58,679 nucleotides of DNA from Bordetella parapertussis (GTDB lineage Bacteria; Acidobacteriota; Terriglobia; Bryobacterales; Bryobacteraceae). Numbering within the stretch: position 1 is the first letter of the stretch; the number at the start of each line of letters is the position of its first letter. A model generated the notes under the pieces. It made no database searches. It was not told where the DNA came from and worked only from the letters and a program-made list of their open reading frames with translations. The stretch is taken from positions 1-58,679 of the forward strand of contig CALQCC020000031.1 in the NCBI GenBank assembly GCA_943328975.2. The letters run 5' to 3'. Both the position numbers and the translations under genes were made by a program. This document shows, piece after piece, positions 27,334-36,388 of this stretch.

Positions 27334-28443
27334 CTACGCGATCGTCAAGATGCTTTTGATCCCGCCGACCTTGCCCGATAGCGGCGTCTTCACGTCGTCT
27401 ATCGGGAACCGATGGGTGATCAGCGACCCCACCGCTTTCGGCCACCGCTGATAGAACTGGCTGAGGTCGGCGATCGCGTCGGCGAAACTCTGTTTGCTGG
27501 CGTTGACGGTTCCAAATGCCACCTGATTCTTCAGGACCTGATTGCGCATGATCAGGTCCGCATCAATGGAGCGTGGCCCCTTCAACGCGGGGACGCCGGT
27601 GAAGATGAAGGCTCCGTTGGTGCCTAGGTATTTCAGGACTTCGTAGGACAGACCGACTGCTCCCGTAGCTTCGTAGACTACATCGATATTGCCCACCGTC
27701 TCGGCGAGTTGTGCGACGGAAACCGTTTCGGCGGGGACGAACTTGGCTCCGAAGCTGGAGGCCATGCCTGGCAGATCGCTCCCCTGAGGCGAGAGCGAAT
27801 AGATGTAGGTGTCGAAGCCTTCCAGGACCAACTTCATCGCGCCCAGCAGACCGACCGGGCCGCCGCCGAGCACGACGGCGCGCAGTCCATGGCCGCGCGG
27901 CTGGTCGGGTTCGTTCTGCGTCCAGGGAAGGCGCTGCTGCACCTGCCACAACTGCGTGATGCCTTTTTCGGCGATGGTGAGAGGCTCCACTAGAACAGCC
28001 ACATCGCGCAAGCGACGCGGAACGATGTTGACGTTGGCGGCGTCTTCCACCACCCGTTCGGCCATGAAGCCGTGCACCGCGTTGATGCCGCGTTCGGTGA
28101 AGCCACCGCTGAAACAAAAATCCTGCCGACCGGTGTGACAGGCGGCGCACGTGATTTGAGTACAGGGGCGGCGGACGGTGGGCACCACGAGATCGCCGGG
28201 CTTCACGGTCGAAACCTCAGACCCAACTTCCAGCACCTCGGCCAGCCCTTCATGTCCCAGGATCAAGTAGGGCGAGCCTTCGGGCGGGGTGCCATACTCG
28301 AACGCGACGATCTCTTTATCGGTGCCGCAGATGCCCACTTCCAGCATGCGGAGCTTAACCTGATTCGCGCTGGTGATGCCGGGTTCGGGATGGTCGATGA
28401 CCTCGTAGCGGCGTTCAGTGGGGAAGACTCCGACTGCTTTCAT
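27334..28443 (-). CDS. Zinc-dependent glucose 1-dehydrogenase-like alcohol dehydrogenase
   Basis: A 369-residue medium-chain dehydrogenase close to glucose/galactose 1-dehydrogenases. Catalytic-zinc residues are C39 (GICGTD), H64 and E65 (GHEG). A structural-zinc cluster of C94, C99, C102 and C110 is present. The nucleotide-binding loop is VVLGGGPVGLLGAM. It oxidises an aldose with NAD(P) to the lactone. It is the last gene of a minus-strand sugar cluster with a symporter, a glycosidase-like protein and ManA. Its start lies 23 bases after the previous stop, with GGAGG in the gap. Confidence 0.87.
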   Translation of the reverse strand: MKAVGVFPTERRYEVIDHPEPGITSANQVKLRMLEVGICGTDKEIVAFEYGTPPEGSPYLILGHEGLAEVLEVGSEVSTVKPGDLVVPTVRRPCTQITCAACHTGRQDFCFSGGFTERGINAVHGFMAERVVEDAANVNIVPRRLRDVAVLVEPLTIAEKGITQLWQVQQRLPWTQNEPDQPRGHGLRAVVLGGGPVGLLGAMKLVLEGFDTYIYSLSPQGSDLPGMASSFGAKFVPAETVSVAQLAETVGNIDVVYEATGAVGLSYEVLKYLGTNGAFIFTGVPALKGPRSIDADLIMRNQVLKNQVAFGTVNASKQSFADAIADLSQFYQRWPKAVGSLITHRFPIDDVKTPLSGKVGGIKSILTIA

Positions 28444-28466
28444 GGCGGCCTCCTATTTCTTGCCGG

Positions 28467-29474
28467 TCACTTCTTCGTGGGCTTGGGTGCCGGTTTGCCG
28501 GCGCTCAGGCCGGGGCTGCGATAATCGTAACCCAGGCGGCCCCAGGTCCAGTACACTCGCTCGTAATTGTCGATGTTCACCCCGGCCAAGTCCACTTCAA
28601 CTCCAGTGGCTCCGGTATTGACGAGAATATTGAGTCGTCCGCGTACGGCGTCCACTTCGGAGGCGACGGATTGCGCTGTCACCACGGCGTGGAACGGGCC
28701 TTCCAGCGCGCCGCCGACCGTTCTGCTCGCAATCTCCAGTACCAATCCGGCTGCTTGCGCGGCTCGCAATACATCGGGACGGGCTTCTCCGCCGCGCAGA
28801 TCCAGAGTGACGCGCCGGCCAGCTTCCTGCAGCGCGGGGAAGACCACCGTACGGTAGAAGTCGACGGGCTCGCGACCAACTTCAATTTGAATACCGCGAA
28901 CCAGCACGCATTCGGTCAGCATCTTTCGCAGTTGCGCGGTCAAGGTGCGAGGACCAAGGGCTGCTCTGATGCCGACATGAAAATCGACACCGTGGTCGCG
29001 TGCAAGTGTGGACAGGAAGCGGATGCGATCCCCTTCTAATTTTTCCGGAGGCAGCACTAGCGTCGCGCGGTTCACGCGATTCCGCGCCAACATCTGGAAG
29101 AACTTCATCCACCGGTCGGTTGAATAAAAACCTTGCGTCGCCAAGTCCGTATCCAGCGGCGCGATGCGGACCGAGCGGAGCCGCATGCCAGGTTCACCCG
29201 AAGAAAGCGTGAGCTTGCCGGTGGCGCGAATTTGTTCGGACGCTTCGATCAAGCCGTACATGAGGCCACGCAGGTCGCCGCCGCTGATGCGCGCTGAAGT
29301 GCTGGTGATGGAGGAGATGTGGAAGGTCTCCGGCTGGTCGAGATTGAGCTCAGTGGATACGTTGAGTGTGATGCCGCGTTCAGCCAGTGCGGCCTTTAAT
29401 TCCTGTTGTCCGAATTCAGTCGGACCGGCGGACAAAGTCGCGCATGCAACAAGTCCGCAAAACGCTGCTCTCAT
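28467..29474 (-). CDS. Secreted glycoside-hydrolase-like hypothetical protein
   Basis: A 335-residue secreted protein starting MRAAFCGLVACATLSAGP. Residues 20-100 (ELKAALAERGITLNVSTELN, SARISGGDLRGLMYGLIEAS) look like the N-terminal alpha/beta domain of GH20 or GH67 enzymes, with the typical substrate-side pattern GLMYGLIEA. The remainder (PLDTDLATQGFYSTDRWMKF, QMLARNRVNRATLVLP) resembles the beginning of a TIM barrel, but the usual acidic catalytic pair is not obvious, so it may be truncated or sugar-binding only. It lies eight bases after the symporter stop. Confidence 0.6.
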   Translation of the reverse strand: MRAAFCGLVACATLSAGPTEFGQQELKAALAERGITLNVSTELNLDQPETFHISSITSTSARISGGDLRGLMYGLIEASEQIRATGKLTLSSGEPGMRLRSVRIAPLDTDLATQGFYSTDRWMKFFQMLARNRVNRATLVLPPEKLEGDRIRFLSTLARDHGVDFHVGIRAALGPRTLTAQLRKMLTECVLVRGIQIEVGREPVDFYRTVVFPALQEAGRRVTLDLRGGEARPDVLRAAQAAGLVLEIASRTVGGALEGPFHAVVTAQSVASEVDAVRGRLNILVNTGATGVEVDLAGVNIDNYERVYWTWGRLGYDYRSPGLSAGKPAPKPTKK

Positions 29475-29481
29475 CAATGCT

Positions 29482-31251
29482 TTAGTCGACAACGGAACTC
29501 CAGCCACGCCGCGAAAGATCCCGATAAATAATGCCAAGCCCAACCACCCCCACTGCCAACAACATGAGCCCTTGTTGCGTCTCATGCAGAATCAATTTTC
29601 CAACTCCGAACAACGTTCCGTAGATCAACATGCAGCCACCTACCCAGCACAGCAGATTTGAGAGCCCACCGCCAGAGGGGGTGACATCCGGCGCGAGGTC
29701 CGCGATGGGAGCCCAACCCGTGCGCGACGGCCGAGTCCGGCGATAGAAGGCGATCAACACCTCTTGCTTTTCCGGTTGCGTGAGGAACGTGACCGCGAGC
29801 CACGCGACCGTAGTGACCGCGACGGTAATAATCATGAGCCACGCGAAGTCCACTGGCTTGTCGCTGTTGTAGCCGAAGCCCAGTTGCAGCGTCAGCGAAA
29901 CTACCAACGCGACAGCCATGGAAGACACTTCGCTCCAAGCGTTGATGCGCCACCAATACCAGCGGAGCAGCAGCACGCCACCCGTGCCCGCACCGGTGAC
30001 CAGTAGATATTTCCAGGCGGCGGCGATCGAATCGAGGTAGAACGTGACCACTGCGGAGATGATCGTCAGCAGTATGGTCGCGATCTTGGAGGCCGTCACG
30101 TAATGTTGCTGGCTGGCATCGGGACGCAGGAAGCGGCGGTAGAAATCGTTGACCAAGTAGCTCGCGCCCCAGTTGAGTTGGGTCGCGATGGTCGACATGT
30201 AGGCTGCTGCGAAACCCGCCACCATCAGGCCACGCAGAGAAGGCGGCAGCGTAGCGATCATCACGCGAATGTAGCCCGTCTCGGGACGGTCCAGACCGGG
30301 GAACATGATCATCGAGACCAAGCCGACAAGAATCCAAGGCCACGGTCGCACGGCGTAATGCGCGACGTTGAACCACAGCGTCGCCAGTAGTGAATGTCTT
30401 TCATCGCGCGCACTGAGCATGCGCTGCGCGATGTAGCCTCCGCCGCCCGGTTCCGCGCCCGGATACCAGGTGGCCCACCAGTTCAGCGAAATGTAGACCA
30501 GGAAAGTGATGAGCGGCATCCATGTGGAATCGAGGTCGGGCACGAAATTCAGCACCGAGCCTTTCCCTCCGCGCGCAACGTCAATCGCAGCGAGCTGCGT
30601 CTTCATCGCCTCAATGCCGCCGACCGCGCGCACTGCGTACACCGCCAGCACGATCACCATCCCCATCTTGAGGACGAACTGCACCAGATCGGTGACCAGC
30701 ACGCCCCACAATCCAGAGAGCGTCGAGATGAAACTGGTTACAGCGATCATGCCGATCACGATGAAGAGCGCGTTCAACTCGCTCACGCCCAGGATCAGCG
30801 ACAGGATATCGACCATCGCTTTGTTGACCCAGCCGAGGATGATGCAGTTGATCGGAATGCCCAGGTAGATCGCTCGGAACCCGCGCAGGAAGGCCGCGGG
30901 CTTGCCGGAGTAGCGGATCTCCGCGAACTCAATGTCGGTGGAAACGCCCGAGCGCCGCCACAGTCGCGCATAGAAGAAGACCGTGAGCATGCCGCTCGAA
31001 ACAAAGCACCACCACAGCCAGTTTCCCGCGATGCCGTTGGCGGCAACCATGCCGGTGACAGCCAGTGGAGTATCGGCGGCGAAGGTGGTCGCCACCATCG
31101 ACGTGCCCGCCAGCCACCACGGCACGTTGCGGCCGGAGAGGAAGTATTCTTCAAAGCTAGAGGCTGCTCGCGATTTGTAATAGAGACCGATCGCCAGCAT
31201 GAAGGCGAAGTAGAGAGCAACGACGGTCCAGTCGGCGAAGGTAAGTTGCAC
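29482..31251 (-). CDS. Sodium:solute symporter (SSS family)
   Basis: A 589-residue inner-membrane protein with about 13 hydrophobic helices. It starts LTFADWTVVALYFAFMLAIG and holds family patterns FEEYFLSGRNVPWWLAGTSM, ATTFAADTPLAVTGMV, GLMVAGFAAAYMSTIATQLN and NWGASYLVNDFYRRF. It couples sodium entry to uptake of a small organic solute, in this context probably a sugar. It is the first gene of a minus-strand run with the glycosidase-like protein and sugar dehydrogenase. ManA lies 37 bases upstream in the same direction. Confidence 0.92.
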   Translation of the reverse strand: MQLTFADWTVVALYFAFMLAIGLYYKSRAASSFEEYFLSGRNVPWWLAGTSMVATTFAADTPLAVTGMVAANGIAGNWLWWCFVSSGMLTVFFYARLWRRSGVSTDIEFAEIRYSGKPAAFLRGFRAIYLGIPINCIILGWVNKAMVDILSLILGVSELNALFIVIGMIAVTSFISTLSGLWGVLVTDLVQFVLKMGMVIVLAVYAVRAVGGIEAMKTQLAAIDVARGGKGSVLNFVPDLDSTWMPLITFLVYISLNWWATWYPGAEPGGGGYIAQRMLSARDERHSLLATLWFNVAHYAVRPWPWILVGLVSMIMFPGLDRPETGYIRVMIATLPPSLRGLMVAGFAAAYMSTIATQLNWGASYLVNDFYRRFLRPDASQQHYVTASKIATILLTIISAVVTFYLDSIAAAWKYLLVTGAGTGGVLLLRWYWWRINAWSEVSSMAVALVVSLTLQLGFGYNSDKPVDFAWLMIITVAVTTVAWLAVTFLTQPEKQEVLIAFYRRTRPSRTGWAPIADLAPDVTPSGGGLSNLLCWVGGCMLIYGTLFGVGKLILHETQQGLMLLAVGVVGLGIIYRDLSRRGWSSVVD

Positions 31252-31288
31252 TGAAAGGGAATTATAGCGCGCGGAGGCCGGAATGCGA

Positions 31289-32071
31289 CTATGCGAATGT
31301 GCGTAGAATCGCGAGGTGGCCTGCGATGGTCACCGGCGGATCCCCGGCGGGAATGCGCAAGACTTCACCAGCGCGGATCACGCGACCGTCAATCTCACCC
31401 GCGCCCTGCAGCACGATGATGTTTTGATCGCGATCCACCGGCGCGAGCGTTTTCCGCCCCGCGATCCAATATTTCTCGGTGGTGAAATGGGCGCACTCCA
31501 CCAGCAATCCTTCGCGGGCCTCTTGTTTCGCGGCGTGAGGGCCCAGGTTGCTGACGCGGACGCCGTGATCCAGATGCAGTTCGCGCGGGCGGCCGTAATC
31601 GTATAAGCGGTAGGTGATGTCAGAGGTCTGTTGGATCTCGCAAAGGGTTAGTCCGCCGCCGATGGCGTGTACGGTGCCTGAGGGGATGAAGAACGTGTCG
31701 CCGGGATTTGCGTCGTGCCAGGTGAGTAACTGCTCGATCTCGCCGGTTTCAGCGGCGGTTCGAACCTGCGCCGCCGTGACTGGTTCCCGGAATCCTACGG
31801 CGATCTGCGCCCCAGGCTGAGCGGCGAGAATGTGCCACATCTCCGTCTTGCCGCGCGACTGGTGATGTTCTTGCGCGTACGCGTCGTCAGGATGAACCTG
31901 AACCGAGAGCGCAGCTGTAGTGAAAAGGAACTTGATGAGGAGCGGGGATCCAGGCGGGCCTTCAAACCACACCTCGCCGATCTTCTCTTGCGAGTTGGGG
32001 AACCACGGTTCTAGCTTGGTGGAACCCCACTCGGGCTTTTCGACGGGCTTAGGTGGGAGGCGTTCGATCAT
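31289..32071 (-). CDS. manA: Mannose-6-phosphate isomerase, short class I type
   Basis: A 260-residue cupin enzyme that interconverts mannose-6-phosphate and fructose-6-phosphate. Zinc-ligand segments are LSVQVHPDDAYA, KTEMWHILAA and PSGTVHAIGGG; the arginine-bearing QQTSDITYRLYDYGR is also conserved. It is shorter than the E. coli enzyme, like Bacillus-type ManA. It precedes the SSS symporter gene on the same strand and belongs to the sugar cluster. A REP-like element lies just upstream, between it and the aspartate aminotransferase stop. Confidence 0.92.
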   Translation of the reverse strand: MIERLPPKPVEKPEWGSTKLEPWFPNSQEKIGEVWFEGPPGSPLLIKFLFTTAALSVQVHPDDAYAQEHHQSRGKTEMWHILAAQPGAQIAVGFREPVTAAQVRTAAETGEIEQLLTWHDANPGDTFFIPSGTVHAIGGGLTLCEIQQTSDITYRLYDYGRPRELHLDHGVRVSNLGPHAAKQEAREGLLVECAHFTTEKYWIAGRKTLAPVDRDQNIIVLQGAGEIDGRVIRAGEVLRIPAGDPPVTIAGHLAILRTFA

Positions 32072-32076
32072 GGGTC

Positions 32077-32155
32077 GTCTATCCGCATGCTAACGCATGG
32101 CGGTTCTGTGCTCACGATGGTTGCCACAGAACCGCGACCGTCAGGGAGCGGACAG
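32077..32155. repeat. REP-like cruciform element, copy A
   Basis: Read on the minus strand, this begins CTGTCCGCTCCCTGACGG, runs to a central loop, and returns with CACAGAACCGCCATGCG and GCATGCGGATAGACG. Both halves align with copy B (46535-46604) at about 60 of 66 arm bases; the central loop is longer here. It fills the gap between aspC and manA. Confidence 0.8.
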
Positions 32156-32161
32156 TCTCCA

Positions 32162-33337
32162 CTACACCCGCGCGCGAATGAACTTCTCGATGCGATCCAA
32201 GCCGCGTGTCAGTTCTTCGATCGACGTCGCATAAGAGATACGAATATGATCGTTGGTTCCGAACGCTTCGCCCGGGACCACAGCGACGTATTCTTCGGCC
32301 AGCAACTTCTCCGCAAACGACATCGAATCGGTGATGCCGCCCTTGAAGGCCGCCGAGACGTTCGGGTAGGCGTAAAACGCTCCCTTGGGCTCCTGAACTT
32401 TCACGCCGGGAATGGCGCGCAACCGCGTGAGTACGTATTCGCGACGCTTGCGGTATTCCGCGAGCATGCCCGCCACCGAATCCTGCGTGCCGCGCAACGC
32501 TTCGAGCGCCGCCTTCTGCGCGATGGAGGTCGGGTTCGACGTCGCATGACTCTGCAACTTGTTAATGCCTGAAATCACATACGCCGGAGCCAGCACGAAA
32601 CCAATGCGCCAGCCGGTCATCGCGTAGGTTTTCGAAAGCGATCCCGCCACCACCACGGTGTCCTTGGCGTCCGCGAACGATGCGATCGAGTAACGCTCGG
32701 CGTCGTACAAGAAACGGTCGTAGCACTCGTCGGTCATGATCCAGAAGTTGTTTTCTTTCGCCAGGCCGAGGACTTTCTCCATCTCCTTGCGATCGAAAAC
32801 CGCGCCGCTGGGGTTCGACGGCGAGTTCAAAATGATCATCTTGGTCTTCGGCGTCAGGGCCTTTTCCACTTGCTTGGCCGTCAGCGTGAAGCCTTCGGCT
32901 TCGTTGGTGTCCACGAACACGCACTTGGCTTGTGCGTAGTTGACCACGTCTTTGTAGGTGACCCAGTAGGGTACAGGGATGATGCACTCGTCGCCTGGAT
33001 TCAGCAGCGTCTGCGTCAAGTTGAAGATCGCATGCTTGCCGCCGACGGTGACGATGCACTCGTTCGCTTTGTAAGAGGTCTGGTAGGCCTCATGGTGGAA
33101 GTCGCAAATGGCCTGCTTCAGTTCCAGCGTGCCGCCCACCGCGGTGTACTTGGTGAAGTTCTTGGTCAGCGCGTCGATAGCGGCGTCCTTGATATTTTTC
33201 GGCGTGGGGAAGTCGGGTTCCCCGGCGCTGAAGTCGACCACGTCGACGCCGCTGGCCTTCAGGCGGCCAGCTTCGGCAGCCACTTTCATGGTGGAGGATT
33301 CACTGATCCAGGAGTTACGTTCGGCGAGTTGTTTCAT
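32162..33337 (-). CDS. Aspartate aminotransferase-type class I aminotransferase
   Basis: The 391-residue PLP enzyme transfers amino groups between amino acids and 2-oxo acids. It has the AspC-Ib pattern VDFSAGEPDFPTPKNIKDAA, KYTAVGGTLELKQAI, NSPSNPSG near residue 174, D203 in TDECYDRFLY, and Schiff-base lysine K236 in SLSKTYAMTGWRIGF. Length and order are standard. Its 5' end overlaps the coaD stop by 23 bases, so the two share a transcript. An ATP-like role in prephenate transamination is possible, as for many members of this subgroup. Confidence 0.93.
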   Translation of the reverse strand: MKQLAERNSWISESSTMKVAAEAGRLKASGVDVVDFSAGEPDFPTPKNIKDAAIDALTKNFTKYTAVGGTLELKQAICDFHHEAYQTSYKANECIVTVGGKHAIFNLTQTLLNPGDECIIPVPYWVTYKDVVNYAQAKCVFVDTNEAEGFTLTAKQVEKALTPKTKMIILNSPSNPSGAVFDRKEMEKVLGLAKENNFWIMTDECYDRFLYDAERYSIASFADAKDTVVVAGSLSKTYAMTGWRIGFVLAPAYVISGINKLQSHATSNPTSIAQKAALEALRGTQDSVAGMLAEYRKRREYVLTRLRAIPGVKVQEPKGAFYAYPNVSAAFKGGITDSMSFAEKLLAEEYVAVVPGEAFGTNDHIRISYATSIEELTRGLDRIEKFIRARV

Positions 33338-33818
33338 ATTTCTCTTTCAAGCGCGCTTCGACCACGGCGGGCACAATACCCGTCACGCTGCCGCCCAGCG
33401 ACGCGACTTCTTTCACTAACTTGGAGCTGATGAAGGAGTACTCTTCACCGGCCGTCAAAAAAACCGTTTCAATTTCCGGACGCAGGCGGCGATTCATCAA
33501 CGCCATCTGCCATTCCAGTTCGTAATCCGATACGGCCCGGATGCCGCGCAGAATCATCGAAGCTCCACGCTGGGCCGCGAAATCGGCCAGCAGCCCATCG
33601 AAGGACGCGACTTCCACGTTCGGATAGGGCACAACGCTCCGAATCAATTCCTGGCGCTCTTCTACGCTGAACAATGGCTGCTTCGATCTGTTTCTCAACA
33701 CCGCCACGATCAAGCGATCTACCATCCGGCTGCCACGGGTGATCAGGTCCAGATGCCCGTTTGTAATTGGATCAAACGAGCCCGGATAGATCGCGACAAG
33801 ACTGGAGCGTGAAGGCAA
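33315..33818 (-). CDS. coaD: Phosphopantetheine adenylyltransferase
   Basis: A 167-residue enzyme of coenzyme A synthesis that joins ATP and 4'-phosphopantetheine. The nucleotidyltransferase motif YPGSFDPITNGHLDL is complete, and the second motif (TAGEEYSFISSKLVKEVA) is present, as is GASMILRGIRAVSDYELEW. It overlaps the aminotransferase start by 23 bases. A divergent DUF3883 gene starts within about 70 bases. Confidence 0.97.
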   Translation of the reverse strand: MPSRSSLVAIYPGSFDPITNGHLDLITRGSRMVDRLIVAVLRNRSKQPLFSVEERQELIRSVVPYPNVEVASFDGLLADFAAQRGASMILRGIRAVSDYELEWQMALMNRRLRPEIETVFLTAGEEYSFISSKLVKEVASLGGSVTGIVPAVVEARLKEKYETTRRT

Positions 33819-33889
33819 AGGGGGTAAGAATTATTCTAGCAAAGCCGCTAATTCGGAGCGGCGCTCTGCGATTCCGGTTGAACTTCCGA

Positions 33890-34750
33890 ATGTGCCAGAG
33901 TTGGGAGGTGGCCGACCAAGCAAAAATAGGCACCCATTGGCAAGACGACGAGCTTGACGCCATCGTTGCCGATTATTTCGCCATGCTCGAGGCGGACCTT
34001 GTCGGCAGGTCTTATGTAAAGACTAAACATAGTGCTGCTCTCATGGAGAAGATTGGCCGAACCCATCGCGCGGTTGAATTCAAGCATCAGAATATTTCCG
34101 CTGCGCTTGACGAACTGGGGATGCCTTGGATACCGGGCTACATCCCTAAGCGGAATTATCAGAAGGCGATCTTTCCGGCGATTGACCGCTATCTGAGTGC
34201 CCATGCCAAGATTCTTGAGTTCGTCCCCGAAAAAGGTAGGGTGTTTTTGGCTCCCGCAGATGTGTTTGTTGAGCCTCCGACGCTGACCATCGACGAGGCC
34301 GTTCCTGTAGGACTGCAACATCTGGTTCGTAAGTTCGACCCCGTGGAACGGGATCATCGGAACCGAGCTTTAGGCAAGGCCGGCGAGGAGTTTGTCGTTG
34401 AGGTCGAGCGCAAAAGGCTCACGGATTCGGACCGTCTGGATTTGGCCCGAAGGGTTCGTTGGGTCGCAGTAGAAGATGGCGATGGTGCTGGCTACGATAT
34501 CTTGTCGTTCGATACGGGCGGCAAAGAAAGACTTATTGAAGTCAAAACTACGAACGGTTCGGCTCGGACTCCATTTTTTCTCAGTCGGAACGAGTGCGAG
34601 GTAGCGACGGAGCGACGTGCCGATTGGTGCATCTATCGCGTCCATCATTTCGCCAAGGAAGCCCGGATCTTTACTATCGTGCCCCCGCTGGAGAGCGCAG
34701 TTAGCCTTGTCGTGGAAACATGGCGCGCGTCATTCCACGCGCGGCTCTAA
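33890..34750 (+). CDS. DUF3883 domain protein, possible restriction/defence factor
   Basis: A protein of 286 residues from ATG 33890; the frame is open to 33767, but that part would overlap the coaD start. The C-terminal half is a DUF3883 domain: GKAGEEFVVEVERKRL, DGAGYDILSFDTGGKERLIE, EVKTT and FFLSRNECEVATER, with Glu and E-x-K positions that fit a PD-(D/E)XK-like site. The N-terminal half (HWQDDELDAIVADYFAML, EFKHQNISAALDELGMPWIP) is a helical domain often found with restriction-type genes. Base composition is less GC-rich than in neighbours, suggesting transfer. It stands alone without methylase or helicase. Confidence 0.7.
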   Translation: MCQSWEVADQAKIGTHWQDDELDAIVADYFAMLEADLVGRSYVKTKHSAALMEKIGRTHRAVEFKHQNISAALDELGMPWIPGYIPKRNYQKAIFPAIDRYLSAHAKILEFVPEKGRVFLAPADVFVEPPTLTIDEAVPVGLQHLVRKFDPVERDHRNRALGKAGEEFVVEVERKRLTDSDRLDLARRVRWVAVEDGDGAGYDILSFDTGGKERLIEVKTTNGSARTPFFLSRNECEVATERRADWCIYRVHHFAKEARIFTIVPPLESAVSLVVETWRASFHARL

Positions 34751-35286
34751 TTCGGTAGCCGCATCCATGTGAGCTTCGTCGCAGGCGTGATCAGCGCGAG
34801 TGTATCGCCCGCAAGTTCGTAGGCCCGCTTTTGTTCGGAATCCGTCCACGCGGGGATGGTGGCCGCTTCCACTTTTGTCGTAATCGTCTTGGTCGATTCA
34901 TCCACCTGGAAGCTGCCGTAGTAGGACATGTAGCCGTCCGCGACTTGGCGAAGGTCGTCCACCGTGGCCGTGGCGATGGCGGCGGTGCTGTTCACGGAGG
35001 CAAACCGCCCCGGCTTCATTACGAACACCGACATGCGTCCAGCAGCGTCGAAGGTGAGCCGGCCGATCGGCATCTCGCCGTAGGGATGACTCACGTTGCC
35101 GCCCGGATCGTTTTGCTCGAAGCTGACCAGTTGCCAGACACCGTTCAGCGCGTTGTGTTCAGAGACGGCGGGTGCGGCTTGTTCCACCGTTGTGGCGGCG
35201 GGAGTTTCCGAAACCTCAGGCGCGGGCGCGGTGCCTCCACAAGCGACCAGCAGCAAGCACAGCGCCGGGATGGCAAGAATTTTCAT
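34747..35286 (-). CDS. Lipoprotein with lipocalin-like domain
   Basis: A 179-residue lipoprotein with signal and lipobox LLLVACGG, a Pro/Ala/Thr linker, then a small beta-barrel domain (NGVWQLVSFEQND, IGRLTFDAAGRMSVFVMKPG, DGYMSYYGSFQVDESTKTIT, LALITPATKLTWMRL) like the lipocalin-like family. Its ATG overlaps the stop of the Rieske oxygenase by four bases, so the two genes are coupled. It could bind the substrate or product of the oxygenase; that is inference. It is convergent with the DUF3883 gene, and their stops overlap by four bases. Confidence 0.78.
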   Translation of the reverse strand: MKILAIPALCLLLVACGGTAPAPEVSETPAATTVEQAAPAVSEHNALNGVWQLVSFEQNDPGGNVSHPYGEMPIGRLTFDAAGRMSVFVMKPGRFASVNSTAAIATATVDDLRQVADGYMSYYGSFQVDESTKTITTKVEAATIPAWTDSEQKRAYELAGDTLALITPATKLTWMRLPN

Positions 35287-36356
35287 GCTCCCGATTCTAC
35301 TATCTTGTCGAAGGCGTGCAGCAGTTCTTCGCGCTTGGAGTACGGCCCCGGCGTATAGGCTCGCGAATGGATGCCGAGCTGCGATAGCTCTGAGATGTGC
35401 CAGTCCTCGCGATTGGTCTGGTCCCAAAACTCGATCGCGTCATCGGCGACGAAGCCCGGCTTCGCCATCTCGTGCGGGTGAAAGTGAAACTCGCACACGA
35501 TCTCCGTGCGATCCACAGCGCGCGGCCACAGCGTGTGGGTCATCATATAGTCCGGGTGCAGGCTCAGTAGCAGGTTCGGAAAGATCGCGTAGTAGGCGAC
35601 GTGCTGCCGCTGAGTCTCGTTCAACCCCGGCAAGTAATCACGGCGACGCCGACCGTCGGTGCTCATGGTCTCGACGCCGGGCTTGAACCCCATGCTTCCG
35701 CCGACGTACGCAGGCGAGGGCGCGACGTTGTCGGCTCCCATGTAATCCGTGAGCCGATTCAGCGCCGGGTGCAGCACCGGGCAGTGCAGGCACTCGTTGT
35801 AATTCGCGACGATCAGTTTCCAGTTGGCAGGGACGTCGTAAACGATGCGCTTGTGCATCCGCAACTCCGCCATGTTCCACGCAGCGAAGGACTCGGTCAG
35901 TGGAGCCAGTTGCGCCGCCAGTGAGGCAGGCGCTTTCGAGAAGTTCAGAAATACGTGCCCTTGCCACACATCCACAGCGACCGAATACAGCGGATAGTCT
36001 GAGCGTACGAAGTCCGCTTCCATATGTGGAGCCACCACCAGCGCTCCATCCAGTCCGTAGGTCCAGGCGTGATACGGACAGCGAATTCTTCCGTCTTTGA
36101 AAGAGCCCGAATGCTCCGTACACATGCGCGTGCCGCGATGCCGGCACACATTGTAATGCGCTCGCAGCGCGCCCGACGCATCGCGCGTGACGATCACGCT
36201 TTCCCCCGCGACCTCCGCTAGGAAGTAATCTCCAGTTTTCGTCACCTGTTCTTCGCGCCCGACGCAGACCCAGCGCGAAAAGAAAAAACGATCCATTTCA
36301 GCACGGAACACGTCGTTATCGGTGTAGTAACGCTGCGGCAGAGTCAGGGGGCCCAT
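35283..36356 (-). CDS. Rieske non-heme iron oxygenase, alpha subunit
   Basis: A 357-residue ring-hydroxylating-type oxygenase. The Rieske cluster ligands are C71, H73, C93 and H96 (CRHRGTRMC and CPYHAWTY). The mononuclear iron site includes H191 and H196 in NYNECLHCPVLHP. Many members also act as demethylases of betaine-like or choline-like substrates, so the substrate is open. The reductase partner is not encoded nearby. It is divergent from a carboxypeptidase-regulatory-like gene starting close to its 5' end. Confidence 0.92.
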   Translation of the reverse strand: MGPLTLPQRYYTDNDVFRAEMDRFFFSRWVCVGREEQVTKTGDYFLAEVAGESVIVTRDASGALRAHYNVCRHRGTRMCTEHSGSFKDGRIRCPYHAWTYGLDGALVVAPHMEADFVRSDYPLYSVAVDVWQGHVFLNFSKAPASLAAQLAPLTESFAAWNMAELRMHKRIVYDVPANWKLIVANYNECLHCPVLHPALNRLTDYMGADNVAPSPAYVGGSMGFKPGVETMSTDGRRRRDYLPGLNETQRQHVAYYAIFPNLLLSLHPDYMMTHTLWPRAVDRTEIVCEFHFHPHEMAKPGFVADDAIEFWDQTNREDWHISELSQLGIHSRAYTPGPYSKREELLHAFDKIVESGA

Positions 36357-36388
36357 TCATGTCCAGAATACGCGATAAAATTGCGCTC

